From: an uncultured Arenicella sp.
GTDB taxonomy: Bacteria; Pseudomonadota; Gammaproteobacteria; Arenicellales; Arenicellaceae
DNA length: 64,000 nucleotides
Assembly (NCBI GenBank): GCA_937974565.1
Contig: CALJWL010000017.1
Span: forward strand, 60,479 to 124,478
Reading direction: 5' to 3'
The position numbers and the translations under genes were made by a program. The first letter of the stretch is position 1. Every line of letters begins with the position of its first letter. The notes under the pieces are model-generated. The model was given only the letters and a program-made list of their open reading frames with translations, was not told where the DNA came from and did not search any database. This document shows positions 8,198-17,684 of the stretch, piece after piece.

Positions 8198-9052
8198 ATG
8201 AAATTTTTTCTTTTATTACTTACTATCTTTCTTGGATTAAATGTTGCTACGGCATCTGATAGCCCCAACTTCAACTGGGATAAGTCCTCAGCTACAGTAA
8301 CGGCGAAATTTAGTAAAGGCCAATACATTGTCTCTGGAAAATATAAAATTAATTTATCTGCTACTGACACCGGCTTTCTTTTGGAGCAGTCTGACATTAA
8401 TTCGCCCGTCGTTAATGGCATCGAGGCCAATACGCCTGAATTAGCAACTACGGTTTTTGCATCACTGTCTTTTCCATCACTCCTAATAGATTCAAACGGC
8501 GACCCAGTTGATATCGTGGGTTTCGATGAATACTTAATCAAACTTTCTGATGCCGTAAACAGCCCTGAGTATGATCGACTTTTAGAAAATGAGCGCGTAC
8601 TAGAAGCGCTTTATGGACAGGCTTTTGAAGGTTGGTGCTATTGGGTATGTTCATGGTCTACTTTGGATATTGGTCCAGGTGAAGAGGATGAACAGAACTT
8701 TCTAGCGAGCTTTTTGGGCATTCAAATACCATCTAAACAAATCATCAGATATGGACAAAAGCAAAAAGATGGCACGGCCACGTTGACAATGAAGTCCATA
8801 ATTACAGTTACCGACTCACTTTCAAGCATAAAGTCTCTTTTGCCGCAGATAGAAGAGTCCCACCCAAGTCTTTTTGATGAATTGGATAGTATTAACTCAG
8901 CCTCCAGAGTTATAACAGTAGAGGCACTGGTCTATCCAGACACCTTAAGGCCTATTAAAGTTAAGGTATTCGAAGAATCCAAAATATTATCAGCAGCGGG
9001 AGATTCAAATATTAAGAGTGAAAGTAGAGAATATAGCTTTGAATGGGATTAA
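8198..9052 (+). CDS. Exported protein of unknown function
   Basis: 285 residues from the ATG at 8198, preceded by CGGAG (8189-8193); a GTG at 8183 is the other candidate. Residues 1-20 (M-K-F-F-L-L-L-L-T-I-F-L-G-L then A-T-A-S) are a clear signal peptide, so the mature protein is periplasmic or outer-membrane associated. The body is beta-rich with many Ser, Asp and aromatic residues. A short W-C-Y-W-V-C-S-W segment near residue 145 carries two cysteines three apart. I recognise no domain. It lies in a stretch of singletons, followed 156 bases later by a small membrane protein. Confidence 0.6.
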   Translation: MKFFLLLLTIFLGLNVATASDSPNFNWDKSSATVTAKFSKGQYIVSGKYKINLSATDTGFLLEQSDINSPVVNGIEANTPELATTVFASLSFPSLLIDSNGDPVDIVGFDEYLIKLSDAVNSPEYDRLLENERVLEALYGQAFEGWCYWVCSWSTLDIGPGEEDEQNFLASFLGIQIPSKQIIRYGQKQKDGTATLTMKSIITVTDSLSSIKSLLPQIEESHPSLFDELDSINSASRVITVEALVYPDTLRPIKVKVFEESKILSAAGDSNIKSESREYSFEWD

Positions 9053-9208
9053 CGCATATATAAATTAATTCTCCAGCCTCACTAATTAGAAGCGATTGAT
9101 TCTGATGACTAATTTGTTCGGTTAATGTCTCAAAAGTAAGGTAAATGGAGTACTACCCCAGTTTCAGTATAACATTTTGAATACTAGGTTATAAAAGAGG
9201 ACAGGCAT

Positions 9209-9622
9209 ATGTCTGAATATGAAATAATGTATCTTCTCTCAGAAACAGTTAACCGAATTTGGACGCACGTTGCGTTTTGGTTTGGCGTCAGCTTCGCTTA
9301 TATAGGAGCATCACATTTAGTATTCAGAGAGATTGGCTGGCTGAAAATTGGAGGTATGACTGTTTTATATGCCGCATTCACTTGGCACATTTATGGGATC
9401 ATGTTCGCAAATGCTATGCTGCAAAATGGGTTTATATCTGATCTGGAGAATCTGCGAAACAGTAAAAAGTTGATAACAAATGCTGCGCAGGTCTATCTTA
9501 ATATAGATGCTGCTCGTACTGACATCTGGACGCAAAGAATTTCATTATTTGGTCTTGCCGCGACAGCAATTTTGTACCTTCCAATCTCGAAGCTTCATGA
9601 TATTAGGTCGAATATGAAATGA
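9209..9622 (+). CDS. Small membrane protein of unknown function
   Basis: 137 residues with three likely membrane helices: about residues 18-36 (VAFWFGVSFAYIGASHL), 45-68 and 110-126 (ISLFGLAATAILYLPI), and a hydrophilic loop between the second and third. GAGG about nine bases before the ATG supports the start. No family recognised. It is AT-rich like the preceding exported gene, and the two may belong to one accessory insertion. Confidence 0.55.
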   Translation: MSEYEIMYLLSETVNRIWTHVAFWFGVSFAYIGASHLVFREIGWLKIGGMTVLYAAFTWHIYGIMFANAMLQNGFISDLENLRNSKKLITNAAQVYLNIDAARTDIWTQRISLFGLAATAILYLPISKLHDIRSNMK

Positions 9623-9973
9623 TAGCTCATAACTCTGGTACTTAAAATATAGTCCAGATATTCAAAGTTAATTCAGTTTGAAATTTTAGACATGGCCGCT
9701 GTGGGCAAACTGAAGACTAATTCATTGCATGCGTTAATCTAAATTAGCGCGCCAGTAAACAAATAGTATCGGTGACAATATCGAGTCGTAAAATCATCCT
9801 TGCGGCGGCGGCGGGTAACCCGCCCGACGCGCTTCTCCCAAGATTACTTGCTTTTACTCATTTCTAAAAATGACCCTTAAGGGCAATTTTCTACCAATTC
9901 ATACATCATTAGTTGCCAGACAATATCTGAACTCGGAAGTAGGTTTTGTCAGATCAAGTTCAAGTTTTTACAA
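9623..9973. other. 351-base intergenic region with a GC-rich hairpin
   Basis: No gene seen. The striking element is GGCGGG (9810-9815), a three-base loop and CCCGCC (9819-9824), preceded by a run of GCG triplets, in an otherwise AT-rich region. It may be an extragenic palindrome or the remnant of a small mobile repeat; no T run follows. Confidence 0.4.
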
Positions 9974-10717
9974 ATGAAGCCATACGATTTGTCTCTGTAT
10001 TCTAAAGCAGTGGTTGCGATATTACCGCTCTCAATTGCGATAATTCCATGGGGAGTACTCACGGGGGCGCTCGCTATGCAGGCGGGCTTGTCTTTAGTTC
10101 AAGCTCAGTGTTTATCTTTGCTGGTGTTCGCCGGTGCAGCACAGCTGTCTGGAATATCGATGATGGCGACCGGTGTTCCTTTGGTCTCAATTTACGGATC
10201 AACGGCCGTGATTAGTGCCCGACACTTACTTTACTCAATTGTGTTTCGATCTCATGTGGAACAATTAAGTTTGCCTAAACGATTGGCTGTTGCTTTTGTA
10301 CTCACAGATGAAATGTTTGCCGTTTCAGAAGCTCACACTAAACGTACCGGGGCCTTTTCATTGCCGTTTGCTTTGGTTTCTGGGTTTACATTTTACTTGG
10401 TATGGAACTTATCTACGCTTATGGGTATTTTGATTGGCAACCGGTTTGGAAATTTAGAATCATTAGGGCTGGATTTCGCCATTGTCGCGACCTTTGTTGC
10501 CATGACCTTTGATCAACTCAAAAGAGTACCAGAAGTGGTTGCTGTGATTGTCAGTGGGCTGTCCGCTGTACTGTTAAAGCCTTACCTTTCAGAAAGTTAT
10601 ATTATTCTAGCCACGCTTATTGGAATGTCGACGGGGTACGCGCTTAGCGTTGTTGGCCCTGATAAAAAACACCACGAAACTAAAGTTGAGCCAGAAATTA
10701 ATTCGGAGGAAATGTAA
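9974..10717 (+). CDS. azlC: AzlC family branched-chain amino acid export permease
   Basis: 247 residues, multi-spanning. It has the AzlC pattern: P-L-S-I-A-I-I-P-W-G-V-L-T-G near the start, the G-A-A-Q-L conserved loop in helix 2, A-R-H-L-L-Y-S, and D-E-M-F-A. With AzlD it forms a two-part inner-membrane exporter of branched-chain amino acids or analogues; the exact substrate cannot be read from sequence. The stop overlaps the azlD start by one base (TAATG), and a C-G-G-A-G-G site for azlD lies in the last codons. Confidence 0.9.
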   Translation: MKPYDLSLYSKAVVAILPLSIAIIPWGVLTGALAMQAGLSLVQAQCLSLLVFAGAAQLSGISMMATGVPLVSIYGSTAVISARHLLYSIVFRSHVEQLSLPKRLAVAFVLTDEMFAVSEAHTKRTGAFSLPFALVSGFTFYLVWNLSTLMGILIGNRFGNLESLGLDFAIVATFVAMTFDQLKRVPEVVAVIVSGLSAVLLKPYLSESYIILATLIGMSTGYALSVVGPDKKHHETKVEPEINSEEM

Positions 10718-11031
10718 TGGTTTGGTTAACCATTTTCGGCATGGCTTGCATTACCTATATAAACCGTTTTGTGTTTCTCGCTAACGGAATTAAGTATAAA
10801 CCCGGAGATAGATTAAAGCGCTTTTTGAGTTTTTCGAGTCTCGCAGTATTAACAGCGATCTGGGCACCCATTGTGTTTGTTGCCGATGAGCGTTTGCCGA
10901 TTGCGATAGCCGGTTGGGATTATTTAATAGCCACGGTCGTGGCTATTGCGTTAAGTCTAGCAAGGTTCCACAGCCTGTTAGTGGTGCTTTTAAGCGCCGG
11001 TTTGTTTTTTACCGTAAGGCTGTATCTTTAA
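10717..11031 (+). CDS. azlD: AzlD family small export subunit
   Basis: 104 residues with about four membrane helices. The early T-Y-I-N-R-F motif and the final V-R-L-Y-L are typical of AzlD, the small partner of AzlC. Translation is coupled to azlC through a one-base overlap and a strong GGAGG. The gene pair stands alone as an operon. Confidence 0.88.
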   Translation: MVWLTIFGMACITYINRFVFLANGIKYKPGDRLKRFLSFSSLAVLTAIWAPIVFVADERLPIAIAGWDYLIATVVAIALSLARFHSLLVVLLSAGLFFTVRLYL

Positions 11032-11073
11032 ACAGAAAAGTGATTATTGATCAATTCAAAAAAGAGCCCCTAC

Positions 11074-11103
11074 AGATAGGAACTCTTTAGATAGGAATTC
11101 TTT
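11074..11103. repeat. 15-base tandem duplication
   Basis: AGATAGGAACTCTTT is followed at once by AGATAGGAATTCTTT, a 14 of 15 match. It lies between the convergent azlD and ppiC genes and, with AAAGAG upstream, can form a weak stem that may act as a terminator. Confidence 0.6.
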
Positions 11104-11168
11104 GAGGCACTGGTGAGCTGAGCTTGAATAACCAATTTAAGTTAGGTTTGCCAGACTCAAAGAAATAA

Positions 11169-11453
11169 TTAACCTTGACGGCTGGTTATTTCCACTAAGT
11201 GATAACCAAATTGAGTTTGTACTGGGCCGTGTACTTGACCAACTTCTTCGTTAAATACAACACGATCAAACTCAGGAACCATCATGCCTGGCCCAAAGCT
11301 GCCTAAATCACCCCCTTGTTTACCTGAGGGGCACTGAGAGTGTTCGGCGGCGGCGGCTTCAAATGTGATTTCACCAGCGTTAATCTTACCTTGCAGATCT
11401 ATGCAAGATTGTTCAGTAGACACCAATATGTGTCGTGCAGATGCTTGGGTCAT
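11169..11453 (-). CDS. ppiC: Parvulin-type peptidyl-prolyl cis-trans isomerase
   Basis: 94 residues, the size of a single cytoplasmic parvulin domain like E. coli PpiC. It shows S-A-R-H-I-L-V at the start, G-G-D-L-G-S-F-G-P-G-M-M-V-P-E-F-D in the middle and the terminal T-Q-F-G-Y-H-L-V-E-I. The active-site His (H8), the core His (H84) and the Met-Val-Pro-Glu-Phe pocket are present. No signal peptide, so it works in the cytoplasm. It is divergent from the flippase-like gene. Confidence 0.93.
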   Translation of the reverse strand: MTQASARHILVSTEQSCIDLQGKINAGEITFEAAAAEHSQCPSGKQGGDLGSFGPGMMVPEFDRVVFNEEVGQVHGPVQTQFGYHLVEITSRQG

Positions 11454-11584
11454 TTTATGTTACAAACAGGTGGTTTTCGAAAGAGCGGGATAATACTTAC
11501 TTTGCACATTAAATCCCAGTTACAATTCATAAAAAAACGCCAAAAAGACCTATTTTTTAGCTCACAACTTCGATTAGACCTCTC

Positions 11585-12556
11585 TTGAATAAACCGTTAG
11601 CCAAAATACTGCAAATTTGCGTTGCCGTTGCACTTCTCTGCCTGCTGGTGTATCAAGCTGGCTTGATGACCGAGCAGGGGCGGCGTGTTTTGATCGAGAC
11701 CCTCACGGGAGCCAACTTCTTAGTATTGGTGTTGTCGGTCTTAATTGGCCTATTGATTAATATTGTGTCCGCGCTGAAATGGTGGATGTTGATTCGTGCG
11801 CAAAATATTGTGGTTGGGTACTGGCGGGCTTTTTCCTATTATTTAGTGGGTCAATTTTACAATCAAATTTTACCGACCAGTGTTGGTGGGGATGTGGTCA
11901 GAAGTTATGAGCTTGGAAAGTTTACGGGCCGACATGCCGATGCTATGGCTTCGGTTTTCGTGGAGCGTTATACGGGAGTTCTGGTGTTACTGTTGATTGC
12001 GTCTGTGTCTGTGCTTGCGCAACTGTCTCGTTTTGATTCCGCAATCATCTATCTCAGTTTAGCCGCTTTTGCTGTTGGTTTAGCCTTTATGGCTTGGCTT
12101 ATATTAGACCTTCGCGCCTACACCAACGTCAAAGTTCTGGTGATTGGCTTTGCTCCAAAATTTGGTTTTGTGTTTAGTAAAATTGATAAATTATTGGAGT
12201 CGATTTCAGCGTACCGTAACTCATCATTGGCATTGCTTGGCGCGTTTACAAACTCCTTTTTATTTTATTTTATTGCGGTAGTCAATGTTTACGTAACGGC
12301 TTTGGTGTTTGAATCTGATGTTGCTTTCTTAGATGTATTGATTGCGACTCCTGTCATTATGCTGTTAATGAATTTGCCCATTTCGTTTGGTAATTTATTT
12401 TTAATGGAGTTTGCCTACAGCGGCGTATTTGTATTAATGGGTTATAGTCCGGCGTTGGGTTTATCCGTCGCCATCACGATGCGCCTAAAGTCGTTAATCG
12501 ACGGTATAATGGGCGGCCTTTTATACCCATTTTTTGTGACGAAAAAGTATGAATAG
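11585..12556 (+). CDS. Flippase-like lysylphosphatidylglycerol synthase TM-region protein
   Basis: 323 residues with about eight membrane helices. The conserved centre is S-A-L-K-W-W near 62, Q-F-Y-N-Q-I-L-P-T-S-V-G-G-D near 93, and E-R-Y-T-G near 129, the signature of the TIGR00374/UPF0104 family related to the MprF flippase region. The start is a TTG at 11585 with little Shine-Dalgarno; it is needed to include the first helix. Members are thought to move lipid-linked material across the inner membrane. Its place directly before ugd, hldA and hldD suggests a role with LPS or surface glycan, which is inference. Confidence 0.8.
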   Translation: MNKPLAKILQICVAVALLCLLVYQAGLMTEQGRRVLIETLTGANFLVLVLSVLIGLLINIVSALKWWMLIRAQNIVVGYWRAFSYYLVGQFYNQILPTSVGGDVVRSYELGKFTGRHADAMASVFVERYTGVLVLLLIASVSVLAQLSRFDSAIIYLSLAAFAVGLAFMAWLILDLRAYTNVKVLVIGFAPKFGFVFSKIDKLLESISAYRNSSLALLGAFTNSFLFYFIAVVNVYVTALVFESDVAFLDVLIATPVIMLLMNLPISFGNLFLMEFAYSGVFVLMGYSPALGLSVAITMRLKSLIDGIMGGLLYPFFVTKKYE

Positions 12557-12782
12557 TCTATTATTGCGCTTCTGTTTTGATTTGCTGTTGGGCTATCGTA
12601 GCTTGAATCTTTGTTGCATCGTCTAAAGGCCACTTTTTAGTTGTGGTTGTTGTGACGGGTTTATTATCATTTCTGGGTGGCCTTGAAATAATCAATGCAT
12701 TTACTGATCGTCATTTAGCTTAGTTGGTTATGTGGTTATACATCGGTTGCCTAAACGTCAAAAATTTTACTTAAATCACTGT

Positions 12783-14111
12783 ATGAGAATCTCTATTGTT
12801 GGAACGGGCTATGTTGGCCTAGTAACAGGCACCTGTTTTGCCGACGTCGGAAATCAAGTTCTTTGCGTGGATAAAGATCAATCCAAGATCGATATGCTGC
12901 TTGGTGGCGATATTCCTATCTACGAGCCGGGGCTTGAAAAACTGGTAAAACAAAACGTAGCTCAAGAGCGCTTGAAATTTACAACGGATATTACACTGGC
13001 GGTTGACCATGCCGAGGTTATTTTTATTGCCGTAGGCACGCCGCCAGATGAAGATGGGTCGGCAGATCTGTCTCATGTTTTGGCTGTGGCACGTGCGATA
13101 GGCCAAAACCTTCAAGAGTATAGAGTAGTGGTTACTAAGTCGACGGTTCCTGTTGGCACGGCTGAAAAAGTTCGAAAAGCGATTTCAGAAGAGCTTGCAC
13201 TGCGTGGCGTTGATATTGAGTTTGGTGTGGCCTCTAATCCAGAGTTTCTAAAAGAAGGCGCGGCAATTGATGACTTTATGAAGCCTGACCGGGTTGTTGT
13301 TGGTGCGGATGATGAGCGGGCCGTCACCTTGATGCGCCAGCTTTACGCGCCGTTTAATCGTAACCATGAACGCCTGATCGTTATGGATATTCCATCTGCG
13401 GAGCTTACCAAGTACGCGGCAAATGCGATGTTGGCAACGAAAATTTCTTTTATGAATGAGTTGTCGAACCTGGCTGAACGTTTGGATGCTGATATAGAAC
13501 TGGTTAGGCAAGGCATAGGTTCAGACCCACGCATTGGTTATCATTTTATTTATCCAGGGTGTGGTTACGGCGGTTCTTGTTTCCCTAAAGATGTGCAAGC
13601 ATTGCACCGAACGGCTAAACAGCACGGTTACGATGCGCGGATATTGGATGCGGTTGAAGCCGTTAACCAAGATCAAAAATACGTGTTATTACACAAAATC
13701 GATGCTCATATGGGCAAAGACTTGTCAGGTAAAACGGTGGCCGTTTGGGGTTTGGCATTCAAACCCAATACAGACGATATGCGTGAAGCGCCCAGTGCGA
13801 TTATTATTAACGGTTTGATTGAGCGCGGAGCGACAGTCAAAGCTTACGATCCGGTTGCGATGCAAGAGGCTTCTCATATGCTTGAGCCTATCAGCGATTC
13901 CATTGAATTTGTTGACGACATGTATGAAGCCACTGAAACAGCCGATGCTCTGGTCATTGTGACTGAGTGGAAGACATTTCGCAGCCCTGATTTTGAGCGA
14001 CTTAAAAGCCAGCTTTCAGAAGCCGTTATCTTTGATGGGCGCAACATTTATGACCCGCATTCGCTAGCCGACAACGGATTTAAGTATTATGGCATCGGTA
14101 GGTCTAACTAG
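12783..14111 (+). CDS. ugd: UDP-glucose 6-dehydrogenase
   Basis: 442 residues from the ATG at 12783, which gives the standard start [14 protein letters not shown]; a GTG 51 bases earlier would add a tail absent from the family. It oxidises UDP-glucose to UDP-glucuronate with two NAD+. The N-terminal Rossmann fold is followed by T-K-S-T-V-P-V-G-T, the catalytic loop [10 protein letters not shown] with its Cys near residue 265, and the C-terminal [13 protein letters not shown] domain. UDP-glucuronate can feed capsule, LPS core or lipid A sugars; the heptose genes downstream support LPS. Confidence 0.95.
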   Translation: MRISIVGTGYVGLVTGTCFADVGNQVLCVDKDQSKIDMLLGGDIPIYEPGLEKLVKQNVAQERLKFTTDITLAVDHAEVIFIAVGTPPDEDGSADLSHVLAVARAIGQNLQEYRVVVTKSTVPVGTAEKVRKAISEELALRGVDIEFGVASNPEFLKEGAAIDDFMKPDRVVVGADDERAVTLMRQLYAPFNRNHERLIVMDIPSAELTKYAANAMLATKISFMNELSNLAERLDADIELVRQGIGSDPRIGYHFIYPGCGYGGSCFPKDVQALHRTAKQHGYDARILDAVEAVNQDQKYVLLHKIDAHMGKDLSGKTVAVWGLAFKPNTDDMREAPSAIIINGLIERGATVKAYDPVAMQEASHMLEPISDSIEFVDDMYEATETADALVIVTEWKTFRSPDFERLKSQLSEAVIFDGRNIYDPHSLADNGFKYYGIGRSN

Positions 14112-14208
14112 TCGCTCATTCAATGTTGACCTTGTTATTAAGGCAATGAGCCAGTGCCTTTACTGAACCCGCTGCAGTTGACTAAGTCTTAGCCATCCCA
14201 GTTTCTAT

Positions 14209-15153
14209 ATGAATATTAGTCCGAATCAATTTTCCGCCGTTAAAGCTCTGGTTGTTGGCGATGTGATGCTTGATCGTTATTGGTTTGGTACGGTTGATCG
14301 TGTTTCTCCAGAGGCTCCGGTGCCCGTGCTTGCCGTGAAAAGTGAAGAGTCTCGTGCGGGTGGTGCGGCTAACGTGGCCCACAACTTACTGTCATTAGGC
14401 GCTCAGTGTGAGCTTCTATCCGTTATTGGCGACGACGACGCTGGCCGGGAAATCAGATCGATTATCCAGCACTATGGTGCGACTACGTCATTAATTGTTG
14501 ATCAGGGGATTAACACCATTGTCAAGTTAAGAATGGTGGCTCAAAACCAACAGTTATTGCGTGCTGACTTTGATGAAAAGCCGAGCGACGAAGTGTTAGC
14601 ACAGTGTCTTGAAGGGTTTGCCTCGTCGGTTAAAACCGCGGATGTGGTGGTGCTATCAGATTACGGTAAAGGCGGCCTAACTCATGTGGCCACCATGGTT
14701 GAGCTTGCTAAGGCTCAAAATGTACCGGTGATCATTGACCCTAAAGGCAATGACTATTCTCGCTATCGTGGCGCAACATTGATTACCCCTAATATGAAGG
14801 AGTTTGAGGCTGTAGCGGGCGTCTGTCACTCCGAAAGTGATTTTGCCGAGCGCGCTCAAGCATTACGTGCAGAATTAGAGCTTGAATACCTTTTGGTTAC
14901 TCGTAGTGAAAAAGGAATGAGCCTCTTTTGTGCAGATGGCCGGCAAGTTGACTCTCCAGCCACGGCACTGGAGGTGTATGACGTCAGTGGCGCGGGCGAC
15001 ACCGTCATTTCTTTAATGGCATTGGCTACTGTCAGTGAACTTAGTGAAAAAGATAAATTAACACTGGCGAACACCGTTGCTGGGATCGTGGTAGGTAAGC
15101 TTGGCACTGCGGTCGCGACCATTGACGAAGTCATCACTAAATTAACCAGTTAA
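14209..15153 (+). CDS. hldA: D-glycero-beta-D-manno-heptose-7-phosphate kinase (single-domain HldA type)
   Basis: 314 residues of PfkB/ribokinase fold. It has G-D-V-M-L-D-R-Y-W near the N-terminus, R-A-G-G-A-A-N-V-A, and the anion-hole/catalytic D-V-S-G-A-G-D-T-V near 262. It matches the first domain of E. coli HldE (RfaE) and makes heptose 1,7-bisphosphate for LPS core heptose. The second HldE domain (ADP-heptose cytidylyltransferase-like) is absent, so an HldC-type gene and gmhA/gmhB must lie elsewhere. ugd is 97 bases upstream and hldD 129 bases downstream. Confidence 0.92.
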   Translation: MNISPNQFSAVKALVVGDVMLDRYWFGTVDRVSPEAPVPVLAVKSEESRAGGAANVAHNLLSLGAQCELLSVIGDDDAGREIRSIIQHYGATTSLIVDQGINTIVKLRMVAQNQQLLRADFDEKPSDEVLAQCLEGFASSVKTADVVVLSDYGKGGLTHVATMVELAKAQNVPVIIDPKGNDYSRYRGATLITPNMKEFEAVAGVCHSESDFAERAQALRAELELEYLLVTRSEKGMSLFCADGRQVDSPATALEVYDVSGAGDTVISLMALATVSELSEKDKLTLANTVAGIVVGKLGTAVATIDEVITKLTS

Positions 15154-15209
15154 ACGTTGTTTTAAAACAAGATAGATGATTGTTTAACTTCTTATTTAAG
15201 ACTTTTTAT

Positions 15210-15239
15210 TTGACATAAACAGGTCGCGTAAATTAGCGT
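15210..15239 (+). promoter_or_regulatory. Possible sigma70 promoter of hldD
   Basis: A perfect TTGACA (15210-15215) is followed after 18 bases by TAGCGT (15234-15239), a weak -10. The start of hldD is about 43 bases further on. Confidence 0.4.
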
Positions 15240-15282
15240 ATTCAAACAAAACGCGGCTGTAAATAATTAACTAGGTATTACT

Positions 15283-16266
15283 ATGATTATCGTCACCGGT
15301 GGAGCTGGGTTTATCGGCTCAAATTTGGTTAAAGGTTTAAACAAGCGTGGTTTGAACAACATTTTGGTGGTTGATGACTTGAGTGATGGAAATAAGGTCA
15401 AGAATATCGAAAGCTGTGATATTGAAGACTACATGGACAAAGACCAGTTTCTGAATCGTATTAATCAAGGCGTGGAGTTCGGTGGCCCCACGGCTATTTA
15501 CCATCAAGGTGCTTGTTCTGACACCATGGAAAGTGATGGGCGCTATATTATGGAAACAAACTACGAATATTCAAAATCGTTGTTTCATTACTGCGCTGAG
15601 CATAGCATTCCCTATATCTACGCTTCTTCTGCTTCGGTGTATGGCGGCGGCGAAACCTTCATAGAAGAGCCGAAATACGAGCAGGCATTGAATGCCTATG
15701 CTTATTCAAAATTGCTTTTTGATCGCTACGTGCGCAAAAACGGCCATTTGTCTGAATCTCAGGTTGTTGGGCTTCGGTACTTCAACGTTTACGGAAAGGG
15801 CGAAGAGCATAAAGGGCGCATGGCCTCAGTGGCGTATCATTTTTTTAACCAGTATCACGACCAAGGTTTTGTGAAATTATTTGCTGGCAGTGGTGGCTAT
15901 GGTGATGGCCAGCAGTTAAGAGATTTTGTTTGGGTGGAGGACGTGGTCGATGTTAACTTGCACTTTTTAGAACACCCTGAAGGCAACGGTGTGTTCAATG
16001 TGGGCACTGGCCGTGCGCAAAGCTTTAATGATGTGGCCACGGCGGTGTTAAATACGCTTGAAGATGAGGGTAAAAGCACTGACGATTGGGTTGCTGAAGG
16101 CAAAATTCAATACATCGAGTTTCCGCAAGCACTGGTGGGTAAGTACCAAAGCTACACCAAAGCTGACCTGAATAATCTGACTGTATCTGGGCAATACAAT
16201 AAAACGTTTGCCAAAGTGGAAGAGGGTGTTAAAGCCTATGTAGAGCAATTGCAGGCCGCTGGTTAA
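15283..16266 (+). CDS. hldD: ADP-L-glycero-D-manno-heptose 6-epimerase
   Basis: 327 residues, extended short-chain dehydrogenase fold. It begins M-I-I-V-T-G-G-A-G-F-I-G-S-N with the NAD(P) GxxGxxG loop, has the S-S-A-S-V-Y-G strand, and the catalytic Tyr-Lys pair in A-Y-A-Y-S-K. The segment L-R-Y-F-N-V-Y-G and the late G-K-Y-Q-S-Y-T-K-A-D tail are specific for HldD (RfaD). It makes the ADP-heptose used by the LPS core heptosyltransferases. It follows hldA and precedes murI by 20 bases. Confidence 0.95.
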   Translation: MIIVTGGAGFIGSNLVKGLNKRGLNNILVVDDLSDGNKVKNIESCDIEDYMDKDQFLNRINQGVEFGGPTAIYHQGACSDTMESDGRYIMETNYEYSKSLFHYCAEHSIPYIYASSASVYGGGETFIEEPKYEQALNAYAYSKLLFDRYVRKNGHLSESQVVGLRYFNVYGKGEEHKGRMASVAYHFFNQYHDQGFVKLFAGSGGYGDGQQLRDFVWVEDVVDVNLHFLEHPEGNGVFNVGTGRAQSFNDVATAVLNTLEDEGKSTDDWVAEGKIQYIEFPQALVGKYQSYTKADLNNLTVSGQYNKTFAKVEEGVKAYVEQLQAAG

Positions 16267-16286
16267 CAACCTAATGAGCCAAAATA

Positions 16287-17138
16287 ATGGCTAAGATAGC
16301 GATTTATGACTCAGGGGTAGGTGGGCTTAGTATCTACCATGAAATGAAGACGGCACTTCCGTTTGTTGAGTGTGTGTTTGTTAGCGATAACCAAGCCTAT
16401 CCTTACGGGGTAAAGTCAGAAGACCAACTTCTTACAAGAGTGATGAGGGTTGCGGAATCGATCTGCGACTCTTATGAACCCGATATATTGATCTTAGCGT
16501 GTAATACCGCAAGCACTGTTTGTTTACCAACCTTAAGGGAACGTTTAAGCGTGCCTGTGGTAGGCGTGGTACCGGCGATTAAACCCGCTTCAGAGCTGAC
16601 TGAGACTCATGTTATCGGTTTATTAGCCACACCCGCCACAGTGGGGCGTGCTTATACAGATAAGTTGATCAGTGACTTTGCTGAAAACTGCGTGGTAGTG
16701 AAAGTCGGTTCCAAACAGCTGGTTGATATCGCTGAAGGTAAATTGCGGGGTCACACTGTTTGTCTCAATGAATTAAGAGCCGTTTTATTACCATTCATAA
16801 AGGAACAAGAGTTAGACACTTTGGTGCTTGCTTGCACTCATTTCCCATTATTACAAAAAGAAATCAAGCGGGTTTTTAGTAAAGCGAACAAGGCCATTGC
16901 ACTGGTTGACTCTGGCCACGCCATTGCAAAACGAGTAACTGACCTGCTAGAAAACCAATTGAATATTGATTTAAATGAAAAGTTTAAAAGCGCATCGCAA
17001 AAGAGTTTAAATATTGCCAGTTTCACTAAAAAAATCGAATCGGATGCTTTTGTTGCCCATTTGAAAAACATTGGCTTTGGCCGTATAGAAAGACTTAATT
17101 TAATAGACCTCAGTCCACGGCAGATTGTCACACCATAA
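16287..17138 (+). CDS. murI: Glutamate racemase
   Basis: 283 residues. It interconverts L- and D-glutamate for the peptidoglycan stem peptide. Motifs: D-S-G-V-G-G near the N-terminus, Y-P-Y-G, the first catalytic Cys in C-N-T-A-S near residue 72, and the second in A-C-T-H-F-P-L-L near 183. It starts 20 bases after hldD and probably shares its transcript. The C-terminal 40 residues are less conserved, as is common in the family. Confidence 0.95.
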   Translation: MAKIAIYDSGVGGLSIYHEMKTALPFVECVFVSDNQAYPYGVKSEDQLLTRVMRVAESICDSYEPDILILACNTASTVCLPTLRERLSVPVVGVVPAIKPASELTETHVIGLLATPATVGRAYTDKLISDFAENCVVVKVGSKQLVDIAEGKLRGHTVCLNELRAVLLPFIKEQELDTLVLACTHFPLLQKEIKRVFSKANKAIALVDSGHAIAKRVTDLLENQLNIDLNEKFKSASQKSLNIASFTKKIESDAFVAHLKNIGFGRIERLNLIDLSPRQIVTP

Positions 17139-17155
17139 CGTTGATAAGCATCATT

Positions 17156-17605
17156 ATGAATACAGATTACGAATTACTGTTACAGCAAGCTGAGGCCTTG
17201 ATCAGCTCTGAGACAGACCCCATCGCCAATGCAGCGAATTTAGCTTCACTTCTTTATAATCATATGGATGATGTAAACTGGGTGGGTTTCTATTTCTTAA
17301 AAGAAGGTGAGCTAGTGCTGGGGCCTTTTTCCGGCCAACCTGCATGCACTCGTATTCCCATTGGTAAAGGTGTGTGTGGCACAGCCTTTGCCGAGCAAAC
17401 CACACAAGTGGTTAATGATGTGCATGCCTTCCCAGGCCATATTGCCTGTGATGCTGCCAGTGAATCCGAAGTTGTTGTGCCGTTCATAAGCGAAGCATTA
17501 AGCGGGGTGTTTGATATTGATAGCCCCAAGTTAGCTCGATTTGGTGAGGAGGAAAAAGAGCTGTTTGAACGAGTCTGCACTGTGTATAAACGAGGATTAG
17601 ATTAG
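17156..17605 (+). CDS. msrC: Free methionine-(R)-sulfoxide reductase (GAF domain)
   Basis: 149 residues from the ATG at 17156; a TTG at 17141 would add five. It is a single GAF domain of the fRMsr (YebR) type, which reduces free methionine R-sulfoxide using thioredoxin. The three family cysteines are present at about 64, 74 and 98, with the same spacing (10 and 24) as Cys84, Cys94 and Cys118 of E. coli. G-K-G-V-C-G-T-A and F-D-I-D-S-P are also conserved. It lies 17 bases after murI and ends at a strong hairpin. Confidence 0.93.
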   Translation: MNTDYELLLQQAEALISSETDPIANAANLASLLYNHMDDVNWVGFYFLKEGELVLGPFSGQPACTRIPIGKGVCGTAFAEQTTQVVNDVHAFPGHIACDAASESEVVVPFISEALSGVFDIDSPKLARFGEEEKELFERVCTVYKRGLD

Positions 17606-17650
17606 AAGAACTATGGTGGTTTATCTCTACCTTCTTCGTGATATTTACAA

Positions 17651-17684
17651 TATAAGCTAAATTAAACGCTTAATTTAGCTTATA
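17651..17684. terminator. Perfect 15-base-pair AT-rich hairpin after msrC
   Basis: TATAAGCTAAATTAA (17651-17665) and its exact complement (17670-17684) enclose a four-base loop; T-rich sequence follows. It lies between convergent msrC and the PepSY gene and can serve both strands. Confidence 0.7.
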
